30,318 nucleotides of DNA from a virus. Below the pieces are notes generated by a model. That model did not search any database and had not been told where the DNA came from. It worked only from the letters and a program-made list of their open reading frames with translations. A program made the position numbers and the translations under genes. Below, piece by piece: positions 1 through 7,324 of this stretch (position 1 is its first letter; the number at the start of each line of letters is the position of its first letter). The stretch is taken from positions 1 through 30,318 of the IMG/VR virus record IMGVR_UViG_3300037111_000093. One strand, written 5' to 3'.

Positions 1-486
1 GTCGTAAACAAGATTAACAGAATCGCCATTAAAATTACTTACTGCAATTCCAGCCGTGACTGATATTGCTTTCCCGATCTGTATAAATTGGCCAGTATTT
101 GCTTGAATAGTTAAAATTCCTGCAACTGATTTCACAATAAAATCTATTTCGTCGCCATTGAGTGGACTGGCAGGCAAAGTCGCCGTTGCTGATGCCGTGA
201 CGACATAACCGTTTTGTGCTAGCGCGTTAAAACTTGATGCTTCGTCATTCCACGGTCTTTTATTAAAGGGAACTGCTGCATAGGCTGGGTTACTCGATGC
301 GCCATTGGAAGTTAGGACTTGTCCAGCGGTTCCAGGAGTTATATTTACGACTGTATTAGCAGTTGCCGCGACAAGAGTAGAATATTGTGTCAATGGCGTT
401 GTCGTCATTGATGCGACACCGTCCCAGTTTACTAAACCAGGTATGATGCTATTTAAATTCATTGCATTAGATGGAGTTGCTACCAT
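1..486 (-). CDS. Tail tip / fibre protein, C-terminus cut by window edge
   Basis: The reading frame runs from an ATG at 486 to the window edge without a stop (162 codons visible). An AGG-containing ribosome site lies about 7 bases upstream of the start. The N-terminal part is rich in T, N, A and V. From about residue 95 it matches the next gene (505-1038) in the same order: an NDEASSF motif, then ATATLPASP, then ILTIQANTGQF, then NFNGDSVNLVY. This bead-like, glycine/threonine-rich composition is typical of phage tail tip or fibre proteins, and the gene sits at the end of the late operon. The virion role is inferred from composition and position; no enzyme motif is seen. It follows its paralogue by 18 bases and is probably co-transcribed with it. 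Confidence 0.65.
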   Translation of the reverse strand, partial: MVATPSNAMNLNSIIPGLVNWDGVASMTTTPLTQYSTLVAATANTVVNITPGTAGQVLTSNGASSNPAYAAVPFNKRPWNDEASSFNALAQNGYVVTASATATLPASPLNGDEIDFIVKSVAGILTIQANTGQFIQIGKAISVTAGIAVSNFNGDSVNLVYD

Positions 487-504
487 AATAATACCTATTG
501 TTGA

Positions 505-1038
505 TTACGTTAAAGACCATGTTCCGCCTGACGCGGTGAATGCAAACCAAGTGGCATCCATTGCTCTATAAACCAATTCAATGGAATCTCCTTTAAAATT
601 GTTTACTGCTGTACCACCTGAAACGGTTATGTCGGATGCATTTCTAATGTATTGTCCTGTATTTGCCTGAATCGTAAGTATATCCGTGGTATCTACAATA
701 AAAGATACGACATTACCTTGAGACGGGGATGATGGTAATGTAGCCGTTGCAGTACCTATTATAAAGTAGCCATTGCCGGGAACGGCAGGGAAAGATGTGG
801 CTTCATCTGTCCAATTCGAAATAATATTTCCCGATAGATAGACTTCTCCTCCTACTGTCACGATAAATTGCTCAGGGTTGAATGAAGCTACGCCCACGGT
901 TGATGTTGTTGCATTAATACCAGATACGACAACGGCCCCAGTAGTTGGAGACGCGCTAACACCATTTGCGCCCGTGACGGATGTAACATTACCTCCTCCA
1001 CTACCACCTGGACCATTTCCTACGTAAACCTGGCTCAT
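505..1038 (-). CDS. Tail tip / fibre protein, paralogue of the neighbouring gene
   Basis: This encodes a 177-residue protein starting at MSQVYVGNGPGG. The start is set by a strong GGAGG site 5 bases upstream; a longer frame to 1104 lacks one. The first 25 residues are glycine-rich. From about residue 72 the protein has the same motif order as the partial gene at 1-486: TDEATSF, GYFIIGTATATLP, ILTIQANTGQY, NNFKGDSIELVYRA. The two therefore look like a tandem duplication with diverged N-termini. The start overlaps the stop of the upstream gene as ATGA (1035-1038), which suggests coupled translation. The virion tail role is inferred from composition and position. Confidence 0.7.
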   Translation of the reverse strand: MSQVYVGNGPGGSGGGNVTSVTGANGVSASPTTGAVVVSGINATTSTVGVASFNPEQFIVTVGGEVYLSGNIISNWTDEATSFPAVPGNGYFIIGTATATLPSSPSQGNVVSFIVDTTDILTIQANTGQYIRNASDITVSGGTAVNNFKGDSIELVYRAMDATWFAFTASGGTWSLT

Positions 1039-1373
1039 GTTGTTACCTCCATGAATTCGATATAAACATTTCCTGTAGGAGTTCCAGGTGCGCTTGCTTC
1101 CCACTTAATAAAAATAGTTGTACCCTGGCTTAACATTAATTGATTATGAGTTGGAGAATTGGTTGTAACGTCATATGCGCCCCCAGAACTAGCTGGAAAT
1201 CCCCATTTGGCCGTCGATCCATCTATACCCAAAACCACGTCACCATTGGTACCGTTTTTAATACCCATCATGACAACAGGAAGTGATACTGTTACAGCAG
1301 CTACATAGCTAGTTGTAATGCTACCAGATGCAACGACCGTCAAGGTTTCAAATTTAACGCTATCTTTCCACAT
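1035..1373 (-). CDS. Small virion-associated protein, function unknown
   Basis: This encodes a 112-residue protein beginning MWKDSVKFETLTVVASG, with a TAGGAG ribosome site 5 bases before the ATG. It is rich in beta-branched residues and glycine, with no signal peptide or membrane segment, which suggests a beta-sandwich fold. It lies between two tail tip genes, 12 bases after the upstream one, and overlaps the downstream one by ATGA. It is probably a small tail tip or fibre-associated protein. The family is not recognised, and the assignment rests on context and composition only. Confidence 0.6.
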   Translation of the reverse strand: MWKDSVKFETLTVVASGSITTSYVAAVTVSLPVVMMGIKNGTNGDVVLGIDGSTAKWGFPASSGGAYDVTTNSPTHNQLMLSQGTTIFIKWEASAPGTPTGNVYIEFMEVTT

Positions 1374-1385
1374 GGAAATCTCCTA

Positions 1386-2072
1386 TTAGTTAATAATCAA
1401 CCAGTTAACTGTCGATGTGTCTGAACTGCTATCAGAGGTGATTGTGAAACTAGTATTAGCTGTAATAGTTCCTACAGATAGATTTCCTAAAGTTCCTCCG
1501 GCCACAGCTCTTGTTAGAAAGATTTTAGAGGCGGCTGTTACAGCTGTCGTGGCGACTGTCACTGTACCACTGGATAATACACCGGAAGTACCCAAAGAAG
1601 CATTAGAACCCGTGGCAATCGTTAATTTATTTCCTGCCGTACCTAGAACTAGATTTCCATTGGTTGCTGCTATATTACCTAATGTTGATGTGATGGTCGT
1701 TCCTGCTATGATTGAAGTACCAGAAGATAGCGCAGTTCCTGCGGTCAATGTGGTTGTGGTTGATAATGATCCCGGAGTTGTGATAAGAGAAGGAAGAGAA
1801 ACTGTTGAAACACCTGCTACTGTGTTGAGAGTCACTTCATTTGCCGTACCTACGACCGATGCAATATACCCTGACCCACTTACAAATTCAAACCAGTTAC
1901 CAGCACCTGCATAAAGATAGAATGCCGTAGGTGCTTTTGGTGGTGTAAATACCACCTGCCCAATCTCATAATTGGTCTGGTTGACAGTTGGAGGATTTTC
2001 AAAAGGCAAAGGTGGGGGAAGTACAGGAATTAATGCTTGCCCGATACCATATACTTGAAACATTTTGGACAT
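1386..2072 (-). CDS. Tail fibre / spike-like repetitive protein
   Basis: This encodes a 228-residue protein with an AGGAG site before the ATG. The N-terminal 70 residues are proline-rich and aromatic and could be a virion anchor. From about residue 70 the protein becomes a run of short G/T/S/A-rich units (TLTAGTALSSGTSI, GNIAATNGNLVLGT, NASLGTSGVLSSGTV), as in elongated beta-structured fibre shafts. It ends with an SFTITSDSSSDTSTVNWLI segment, a type of C-terminal tip I recall from repetitive phage and environmental fibre proteins. It is the first gene of the leftmost minus-strand group, reading away from the control region at 2073-2214. Host recognition is inferred, not shown. Confidence 0.65.
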   Translation of the reverse strand: MSKMFQVYGIGQALIPVLPPPLPFENPPTVNQTNYEIGQVVFTPPKAPTAFYLYAGAGNWFEFVSGSGYIASVVGTANEVTLNTVAGVSTVSLPSLITTPGSLSTTTTLTAGTALSSGTSIIAGTTITSTLGNIAATNGNLVLGTAGNKLTIATGSNASLGTSGVLSSGTVTVATTAVTAASKIFLTRAVAGGTLGNLSVGTITANTSFTITSDSSSDTSTVNWLIIN

Positions 2073-2125
2073 TGTTTTTCTCCTGTTAAGGTTAAAACAA
2101 AAATTGCTGTATAAAATTCACGGAA

Positions 2126-2162
2126 GTCAACATTTATCTTTATCATTCATTTAAATGTTGAC
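2126..2162. promoter_or_regulatory. 11-bp inverted repeat in divergent control region (candidate operator)
   Basis: GTCAACATTTA at 2126-2136 is repeated in exact inverted form as TAAATGTTGAC at 2152-2162, with 15 bases between. The outer TTGAC of each arm is a consensus -35 core, one for each direction, so a protein bound here could control both the plus-strand genes from 2215 and the minus-strand tail tip genes. The HTH protein encoded at 2215 is the obvious candidate ligand, by proximity only. The region 2073-2214 holds no other gene. Confidence 0.6.
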
Positions 2163-2186
2163 GTATATTGCATAATATGTAATAAT
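2158..2186 (+). promoter_or_regulatory. Sigma70-type promoter for the HTH gene operon
   Basis: TTGACG (2158-2163) and AATAAT (2181-2186) are separated by 17 bases, giving 5 of 6 matches in each box. Transcription would begin near 2193, about 20 bases before the ATG at 2215. The -35 box lies in the right arm of the inverted repeat at 2126-2162, so binding there should occlude it. Confidence 0.6.
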
Positions 2187-2214
2187 AAGGTGAAATGAAT
2201 CAAACAGGTTAACG

Positions 2215-2406
2215 ATGAATTTTCTTACAGTTGAAGAGTTTAGTGAACGGATAAAATTGCATCCAGCGACTATTCGAAAGGCTATCAAAGAAGGCAAAAT
2301 ATTTGCATCTAGACCTAGTATGGGCAAAAGAGCGCCATTTCGAATAGCTGAATCTGAACTTGAGAGACTTCATCTACAAAGCATGTGCGAAAAGGATAAA
2401 AAATAG
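2215..2406 (+). CDS. Small helix-turn-helix DNA-binding protein (excisionase / MerR-like)
   Basis: This encodes a 63-residue protein. Residues 3-60 have the layout of the winged-helix excisionase/MerR-like family: LTVEEFSERIKLHPATIRKAI is the helix-turn-helix, the GKIFASRP segment is the wing, and FRIAESELERL is the final helix. Proteins of this type bind DNA as phage excisionases, directionality factors or small regulators. An AGG ribosome site lies 7 bases upstream. It is the first gene after the divergent control region with the 11-bp inverted repeat, which fits a local regulator. No integrase is in the window, so an excisionase role cannot be tested here. Confidence 0.75.
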   Translation: MNFLTVEEFSERIKLHPATIRKAIKEGKIFASRPSMGKRAPFRIAESELERLHLQSMCEKDKK

Positions 2407-2416
2407 GGAATACATT

Positions 2417-2590
2417 ATGGATTGGCTAAAACAACACGCAGACACACTTGTCATTCTAAGTTCATTCGTCTTATGTTTCTGGACTATGAATGAAAAAATA
2501 AACAATATCGAAAAAGACTTGACTATTGTGAAGACCGTTTTGATTATGCAAAATATCATGCCGATTGAATTAGCATGTCATAAGGAATAG
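2417..2590 (+). CDS. Small single-pass membrane protein with coiled coil
   Basis: This encodes a 57-residue protein. An open frame reaches 2360, but the ATG at 2417 has an AGGGAA site and follows the previous stop by 10 bases. Residues 9-24 (DTLVILSSFVLCFWTM) form one hydrophobic segment. It is followed by a heptad-like stretch, NEKINNIEKDLTIVKTVLI, suggesting a short coiled coil. Small membrane proteins with a coiled coil are common in phage lysis cassettes (holin or spanin-like), but no endolysin gene is found nearby, so a lysis role is a guess. Confidence 0.6.
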   Translation: MDWLKQHADTLVILSSFVLCFWTMNEKINNIEKDLTIVKTVLIMQNIMPIELACHKE

Positions 2591-2593
2591 GAA

Positions 2594-2806
2594 ATGAACT
2601 TAGATTTATTAATCGGTGGCTTCGTCGTCTTTGCTTTAGATTTATATATTTCTTACACAATTATGCACGAATTAAATATTTTTTTCGATTTACAATTAAC
2701 AAAAAAAAGAAAATGGAATTTTACATGGCTAATTTTTTCAAAAATAATGTTATTAATACTCTGTTGTTGTGCAGTACAGCGGTTACTCTCCCACTCAGCG
2801 CAATAA
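2594..2806 (+). CDS. Small membrane protein, two hydrophobic segments
   Basis: This encodes a 70-residue protein with an AGGAATAGGAA ribosome region just before the ATG and 3 bases from the previous stop. Residues 4-30 and 43-62 are strongly hydrophobic, separated by a basic linker (LTKKRKW). That is a two-transmembrane hairpin topology. Size and topology fit a class II-type holin, but other small phage membrane proteins look the same and no lysozyme or amidase gene is adjacent. Its 3' end overlaps the next gene by about 80 bases in another frame, which is unusually long for this compact genome. Confidence 0.55.
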   Translation: MNLDLLIGGFVVFALDLYISYTIMHELNIFFDLQLTKKRKWNFTWLIFSKIMLLILCCCAVQRLLSHSAQ

Positions 2807-3345
2807 TTCCATGCCAAATGGCGACAAATGTAGTTAATTTATCAATCAATATTAAAGCCAAGATAAAAAAACTGCAAAAATGTAAAACTTCAAGCAAACG
2901 CATATCTTGTATGTTATCAATCAAACGTGAATGCGAGCAGTACATCGGTGGAAAAATCGACATGTCATATGCATTCAATTTACTGGAAGCTGAATTTAAG
3001 AATCGTAATGTACCTATTGATGGTAGATTTAGCGAATTTAAAAAGGCTGTTAAGAAAAAAGACAAACGTCATAAAGCCCTAGTGAATCATCTTGCGGGGT
3101 ATTTGGAAGCCGATGAGTCAGGAATATCTTTGATAGAAGAACTGGAAATGACAAATTATCCCTCAGAATTAGATGAAAAGGCTAAAATGTCAGGAGTATA
3201 CGAAATAGGAATTTCATTAGTACTTGCTGGCATATTTTTAAAATTCGTTCCTAATCCTACTTGTCAAGCATGGTCACCTAGAGTAATCGATTATGGCATA
3301 GGAGTATTGACAGGAAAAGCTTTGCAAGATTGTTATGATCATTAA
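2725..3345 (+). CDS. Membrane-associated or exported protein, unknown function
   Basis: This encodes a 206-residue protein from ATG 2725, chosen because a GGA site lies about 7 bases upstream; an earlier ATG at 2713 has none. The N-terminus (MANFFKNNVINTLLLCSTAVTL and the following residues to about 30) is a basic then hydrophobic segment resembling a signal peptide or membrane anchor. The middle is highly basic and helical (residues about 45-110), with cysteines in KCKTSSKRISCM. A second hydrophobic stretch, YEIGISLVLAGIFLKFV, lies near residues 157-173. The protein is likely membrane-associated. The family is not recognised. Confidence 0.6.
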   Translation: MANFFKNNVINTLLLCSTAVTLPLSAIIPCQMATNVVNLSINIKAKIKKLQKCKTSSKRISCMLSIKRECEQYIGGKIDMSYAFNLLEAEFKNRNVPIDGRFSEFKKAVKKKDKRHKALVNHLAGYLEADESGISLIEELEMTNYPSELDEKAKMSGVYEIGISLVLAGIFLKFVPNPTCQAWSPRVIDYGIGVLTGKALQDCYDH

Positions 3346-3354
3346 TGGAAAATC

Positions 3355-3546
3355 ATGAGTAATAATTTCTATCCTCACAAAACAATAAAGGGTAAAAAAA
3401 ATACTGTTCATCGACATGTCATGGAAGATTATTTAGGAAGATCATTAGAATATGATGAGCATGTATATCACATCAATGGCATTTCTACGGATAATAGTAT
3501 TGAAAACTTAATCGTCATTAAAAAGAAATATAGAATACCAAGATGA
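3355..3546 (+). CDS. Mini HNH-fold protein
   Basis: This encodes a 63-residue protein with a TGGAAA site before the ATG. It carries the core of the HNH_3-type family: a basic N-terminus, HRHVMEDYLGR, then VYHINGISTDN and SIENLIVI. In full-length homing enzymes the second part reads V(H/Y)HxNGxxxDNxxxNL. So the beta-beta-alpha metal site (two His and one Asn) is largely present, with Tyr in place of the first His. No separate DNA-binding domain is visible. It may be a minimal nuclease, a remnant of a homing endonuclease, or a DNA-binding accessory. It overlaps the RtcB start by ATGA, so the two are translationally coupled. Confidence 0.65.
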   Translation: MSNNFYPHKTIKGKKNTVHRHVMEDYLGRSLEYDEHVYHINGISTDNSIENLIVIKKKYRIPR

Positions 3547-4733
3547 AAATGGAAATAATTGATGGAATTCCTGTATGGGGGGAAGCACTTCCTGAAGTTG
3601 TAGCGCAAATGAAGGCGGTTATGAATTATGAAAAAGCACCAGATTACTGTGCCCTTATGGCCGATCATCATTTGGGTTATTCTGTTCCTGTTGGAGGTGT
3701 ATTGGCATATGAAAAAAGCATCAATGTTAATGGTGTTGGTTTTGATATCGCTTGTGGCAATAAAGCTGTGCTGCTTGATTGTGATGCTACTGAAGTTAAA
3801 AATAACATCTACAGGACAATGAATGAAATACAAAAACATATCTCCTTTGGAGTGGGTAGAACGAATAACGAAAAAGTGGAACATAGTCTCTTCGATGACA
3901 ATGTCTGGAACGAATTGGAAATTCTCAGAAATCTTAAAGATAAAGCAATGCTTCAACTTGGTACAATCGGAAGGGGTAATCACTACGTGGATATCTTTAC
4001 GGATGAGCTTAATAGGATTTGGGTTGGCGTTCATTTTGGGAGCCGTGGCCTTGGGCATAGTATATGCACTCATTTCATAAAAGCAGCAGGGGGAAAAGAT
4101 GGAGTACACGCAGAGCCGGTCGTTCTTGATGAAAATTCAGACCTCGGACAACAATACATTAAATGCATGGAACTCGCTGGTAAATATGCTTACGCTGGCA
4201 GAGATTGGGTGTGCAGACGTGTAACCTGCATCTTACGAGGAAACATCTTGGACGAGTGTCACAATCACCATAACTTTGCATGGCGAGAACGACATTTTGA
4301 TAAAGATTTGTGGGTCATTAGAAAAGGTGCTACACCTGCCTTCCCTGGCCAAAAAGGTTTTGTTGGGGGTTCTATGGGAGATTTTTCCTTCATACTTGAG
4401 GGAGTCTCCTCGATTTCTAGTTCACAGGCTCTTAATTCGACAATTCATGGAGCAGGCCGTCTTCTTGGAAGAACTCAAGCCAAAGGAAAAACCTGTAGAA
4501 AAACAGGAAAGCAATTAACTGAGGGTCTTGTAAAAAAAGAAGATCATGAAATGTATATGAAAACATTTAGACCGGAGGTTAGAGGAGGAGAACTAGATGA
4601 AAGTCCCCTAGCTTATAAAAGGATTGAAGAAATACTCAAAGCGCATTCATCAACTGTAAAAGTGTTGCACACACTTTCGCCGATAGGGGTCTGTATGGCT
4701 GATGACAGGATTTTTGATCCATACAGAGATTGA
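3543..4733 (+). CDS. rtcB: RtcB-family RNA ligase (GTP-dependent, 3'-phosphate/2',3'-cyclic phosphate to 5'-OH)
   Basis: This encodes a 396-residue protein, close to the usual family length of about 400. The metal and guanylate site motifs are all present in order: GVGFDIACGNKA (D68, C71), GRGNHYVD (H147), VHFGSRGLGH (H164), ECHNHHNFA (H240-H243), RKGATPAFPGQ (260-270), GGSMGDFSFI, and STIHGAGR with the histidine that is guanylylated (H302). RtcB joins RNA ends left by tRNA splicing endonucleases or by stress and anticodon nucleases. The intact catalytic set suggests an active enzyme. A phage copy could repair host-cleaved tRNA, but this is inference. The gene is coupled to the mini-HNH gene, not to RtcA or RtcR genes. 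Confidence 0.93.
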   Translation: MKMEIIDGIPVWGEALPEVVAQMKAVMNYEKAPDYCALMADHHLGYSVPVGGVLAYEKSINVNGVGFDIACGNKAVLLDCDATEVKNNIYRTMNEIQKHISFGVGRTNNEKVEHSLFDDNVWNELEILRNLKDKAMLQLGTIGRGNHYVDIFTDELNRIWVGVHFGSRGLGHSICTHFIKAAGGKDGVHAEPVVLDENSDLGQQYIKCMELAGKYAYAGRDWVCRRVTCILRGNILDECHNHHNFAWRERHFDKDLWVIRKGATPAFPGQKGFVGGSMGDFSFILEGVSSISSSQALNSTIHGAGRLLGRTQAKGKTCRKTGKQLTEGLVKKEDHEMYMKTFRPEVRGGELDESPLAYKRIEEILKAHSSTVKVLHTLSPIGVCMADDRIFDPYRD

Positions 4734-4757
4734 AAAAAAAGAAAAAAGAGTTTTAAA

Positions 4758-4841
4758 ATGATTATATTAACAATTATAGCAGGATTATTAGGATTTAAAG
4801 TAATGATTTTAGCTATCTTATGGACGTGGTTTGAATCTTAA
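4758..4841 (+). CDS. Tiny single-pass membrane peptide
   Basis: This encodes a 27-residue peptide, MIILTIIAGLLG then FKVMILAILWTWFES, almost wholly hydrophobic. An AAGAG site lies upstream of the ATG in the purine-rich stretch after rtcB. The stop overlaps the stop of the convergent ejection protein gene at 4838. Its size and composition resemble toxin-like or auxiliary membrane peptides, but chance cannot be excluded at this length. Confidence 0.35.
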   Translation: MIILTIIAGLLGFKVMILAILWTWFES

Positions 4842-7324
4842 AGTACACCAAAAGTCGTAAGTGTCTTTAGAAAGGCTACTTTTTTTGCATATTTTATGAT
4901 ATTTTGTTTTGTAAAATCTGCGTCGGAAATTTTTTGAGCAGCTTCTAGCAGTTCCTTAGTCTCATTCTCTCCAATGAATTCAGATATGATTTCATAATTA
5001 TCACCTTTATTTAAAACTTCCGCCACTCTTTTTCCTGAAACCTTTCCAGGACTTATTTGGCCTTCATAAATAATTTCTCTCATTCTTTGTTGGCCTATTT
5101 TTTTAAAAACATCTTTTGATGTGTTTTTCTGTAATTGTTTGATGCCTGAAGGATAATCAGCCATATTTCTAATTTCTTCAGGCTTTTTGTTCATTTCCTG
5201 TGCAGCAATTTTCATTTCTGGCGTTTCTTCTAATTTTCTCCGGGCTATCTTGGCAGTCGTAATTTCCTTTCTTCTAGGAGGGCTTTTTGTAAATTCGGGC
5301 AAATTTTCTTCGGGAATTTTTTTCAGAGAGGGTGGTTTAGGCTGTTTTGTAATAGGTTCCGGTTGTGACCTACCACGATTAAATACACCTCTAATCGCAT
5401 TGGCTTCATCCGGAGTTATTACAGCACCAAGTTCTCTTAGGGCTATTTCAAAATCTCTACCATTGGCTTGATGTGGATTCTCTAAGAATTTACCTAACCG
5501 CGTTTCAACGGCTGCTCTTTTTGTTACCGATGATAATTGCTGACCTGAATTTGATCGAGATAGTATGTTGTTCAATGCATTAAATTCATCCGTGCTGTTG
5601 GCAGCTCTTTTGAACATTCCACTATAGTCTTTATTGGATGTGTCTCTATAAGGACGCATATAATCATTATTATAATCGTTAGCCCATTCTCGATATAATC
5701 TTCGAGCATTTACATTACCTTCAGCCGCTGCATCATTTCCCTGGTTTCTCGCAGCTAATTCAGCTGCCTCTTCTAATTGACGGACAGTTTGTCCAAATAT
5801 TCCTTTGGTATTTCCATGTTCAAAAGTAAAATCCATAACATAACGTAGAGATTTTGCCTGCTCATGTAATAAATGATTATCTACTTGTAAAAATCCAGTA
5901 ATAGAGCCAGATTCACTCACAGTCCTAAGTCTTTTAAGAATATCCTCAATAGCTTGTAAATGCTGTTTTTCAGGAGCTGAAGGATGAGGAATATTCCTGA
6001 TTTCAGCGGCTTTAGTTTCCAACTGCTGAACTAAATTTGTATGAATATCAGAGACGTTAGAACTTAACTCATCAGATAAAGTATAGGCTTCATTAACTGC
6101 TCTATAATCTATAGCATCATTGGCTCTAACCGCTTCCACAGTTGCGCGACCAGCATTTGTAGAATTTACAGCTTCATTTGAACTGATAATATTTCCTGCC
6201 TCATTAAGCAAAGAGGGATTTTCCATATTATTAGGAGAAGGCCGATATGGAAGATTTTCTTCCCCAGATCGTAACCTAGTGGAATTTTCAACTGCTGCTT
6301 CTCTAGCCCTTAATTGACGAAAAGATTCAGTAGCCTCTTCATATTCTTGTGTCATTCTTTCGTTTTCAGTTTGTATTTCCCTAGTCTTGGCCTCATGATC
6401 TTTCATATTTCTTTCTAAATTATTTTCATATTTTCTTACCGAATCTTCATAACTTTCTTTTGATAAATTATTTGCTAGCTCAGCTTCATAAAGCTCCTTT
6501 TCATGATTTGCTTTAGCTATCTGATTATCTTGAGTATATTTTTCAGTAGCAGCTTTTTCAGCCTTAGAGGAAGCATCTTTATATGATTTTTTTGAACTTT
6601 CTAGCCATTCCGGTGCTACTTCATCTTGCCAAAACTTATATTGATTCGGAGTTAAATTCTCGGGAAGAATGCCTTTCACGAAATCTGAGGCTTGATTCTT
6701 GGTTAATGATTTCACCCATTCTTTAGCTGGTGGAAAATATTTCACTAACCCATGCAATAAAGCTCCGAAGGCTGCAAATTCAGCTCCTTCTACTAAAGGA
6801 GCATATGGGTCGAATTCTTTTCCTTGTGTCATTCCTGCTACTTGTTTCGTAGCGCCATATGTTGCACCAGTGAAGCCTTGATGTATTATTTCAAGAGAAG
6901 TTGTGGCTTTTGGTCCGAATTTAAAAGTATTTTTTAATAAATTAAATCCTAAACCAATTCCTTTATATGTGAGTCCAATAGGAAGTAAAGCACCTGTTAA
7001 ATGTCCAGCAGAACTCTTCTCTTGTTCAAAATCAACTTTTAAAGGATCAAAATATTCTGAAAATCCTGCTGTTGATCCAGAAATAATTGACTTTAAAAAG
7101 TTCCTGTTATTTTCTGCTACAGCCAAATTACCTTCGGTCGTGAAATTTCTTTCAAACCAATTTAAATCGGATAATTTTCTTTTCTGTGTTTCTTGAGCCT
7201 CTTGAGGAGTTTGCTTAATAAATGATACAAAAGGATCGTTATTTGATTGTGAAGATTTAATGGCAACATTAGGCGAACCTCTTGGACTTGTTTTAATGAA
7301 ATCTTCAAATGGATCTGGATTCAT
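4838..7324 (-). CDS. Large internal virion / DNA ejection protein
   Basis: This encodes an 828-residue protein starting by ATGA overlap with the gene upstream. It opens with two copies of a short motif, DPFEDFIKTSP (residues 4-14) and DPFVSFIKQTP (30-40). Residues 75-200 are glycine- and alanine-rich with weakly hydrophobic stretches, as if able to contact membrane. Residues about 240-345 are charged and helical, a long coiled coil. The C-terminal third is lysine- and proline-rich. This architecture and the position after the nozzle gene fit the large ejection proteins of short-tailed phages (P22 gp16 or T7 gp15/gp16 by analogy), which form a channel for DNA entry. No lytic transglycosylase motif is evident. 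Confidence 0.6.
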   Translation of the reverse strand: MNPDPFEDFIKTSPRGSPNVAIKSSQSNNDPFVSFIKQTPQEAQETQKRKLSDLNWFERNFTTEGNLAVAENNRNFLKSIISGSTAGFSEYFDPLKVDFEQEKSSAGHLTGALLPIGLTYKGIGLGFNLLKNTFKFGPKATTSLEIIHQGFTGATYGATKQVAGMTQGKEFDPYAPLVEGAEFAAFGALLHGLVKYFPPAKEWVKSLTKNQASDFVKGILPENLTPNQYKFWQDEVAPEWLESSKKSYKDASSKAEKAATEKYTQDNQIAKANHEKELYEAELANNLSKESYEDSVRKYENNLERNMKDHEAKTREIQTENERMTQEYEEATESFRQLRAREAAVENSTRLRSGEENLPYRPSPNNMENPSLLNEAGNIISSNEAVNSTNAGRATVEAVRANDAIDYRAVNEAYTLSDELSSNVSDIHTNLVQQLETKAAEIRNIPHPSAPEKQHLQAIEDILKRLRTVSESGSITGFLQVDNHLLHEQAKSLRYVMDFTFEHGNTKGIFGQTVRQLEEAAELAARNQGNDAAAEGNVNARRLYREWANDYNNDYMRPYRDTSNKDYSGMFKRAANSTDEFNALNNILSRSNSGQQLSSVTKRAAVETRLGKFLENPHQANGRDFEIALRELGAVITPDEANAIRGVFNRGRSQPEPITKQPKPPSLKKIPEENLPEFTKSPPRRKEITTAKIARRKLEETPEMKIAAQEMNKKPEEIRNMADYPSGIKQLQKNTSKDVFKKIGQQRMREIIYEGQISPGKVSGKRVAEVLNKGDNYEIISEFIGENETKELLEAAQKISDADFTKQNIIKYAKKVAFLKTLTTFGVL

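Noticed and set aside
1417-1914. 165-codon plus-strand frame opposite the repetitive tail gene
   Set aside because: The minus strand has a good ribosome site and fibre-like repeats; the plus frame is a by-product of the repeat composition.
3468-4109. 213-codon open frame on the minus strand opposite rtcB
   Set aside because: It is antisense to an intact, motif-complete RtcB gene, has no ribosome site, and shows a composition expected from the complementary strand.
2360-4841. A complete lysis cassette in the left plus-strand block
   Set aside because: Small membrane proteins are present, but no lysozyme, amidase or transglycosylase gene is visible, so calling holin and endolysin would be unsupported.
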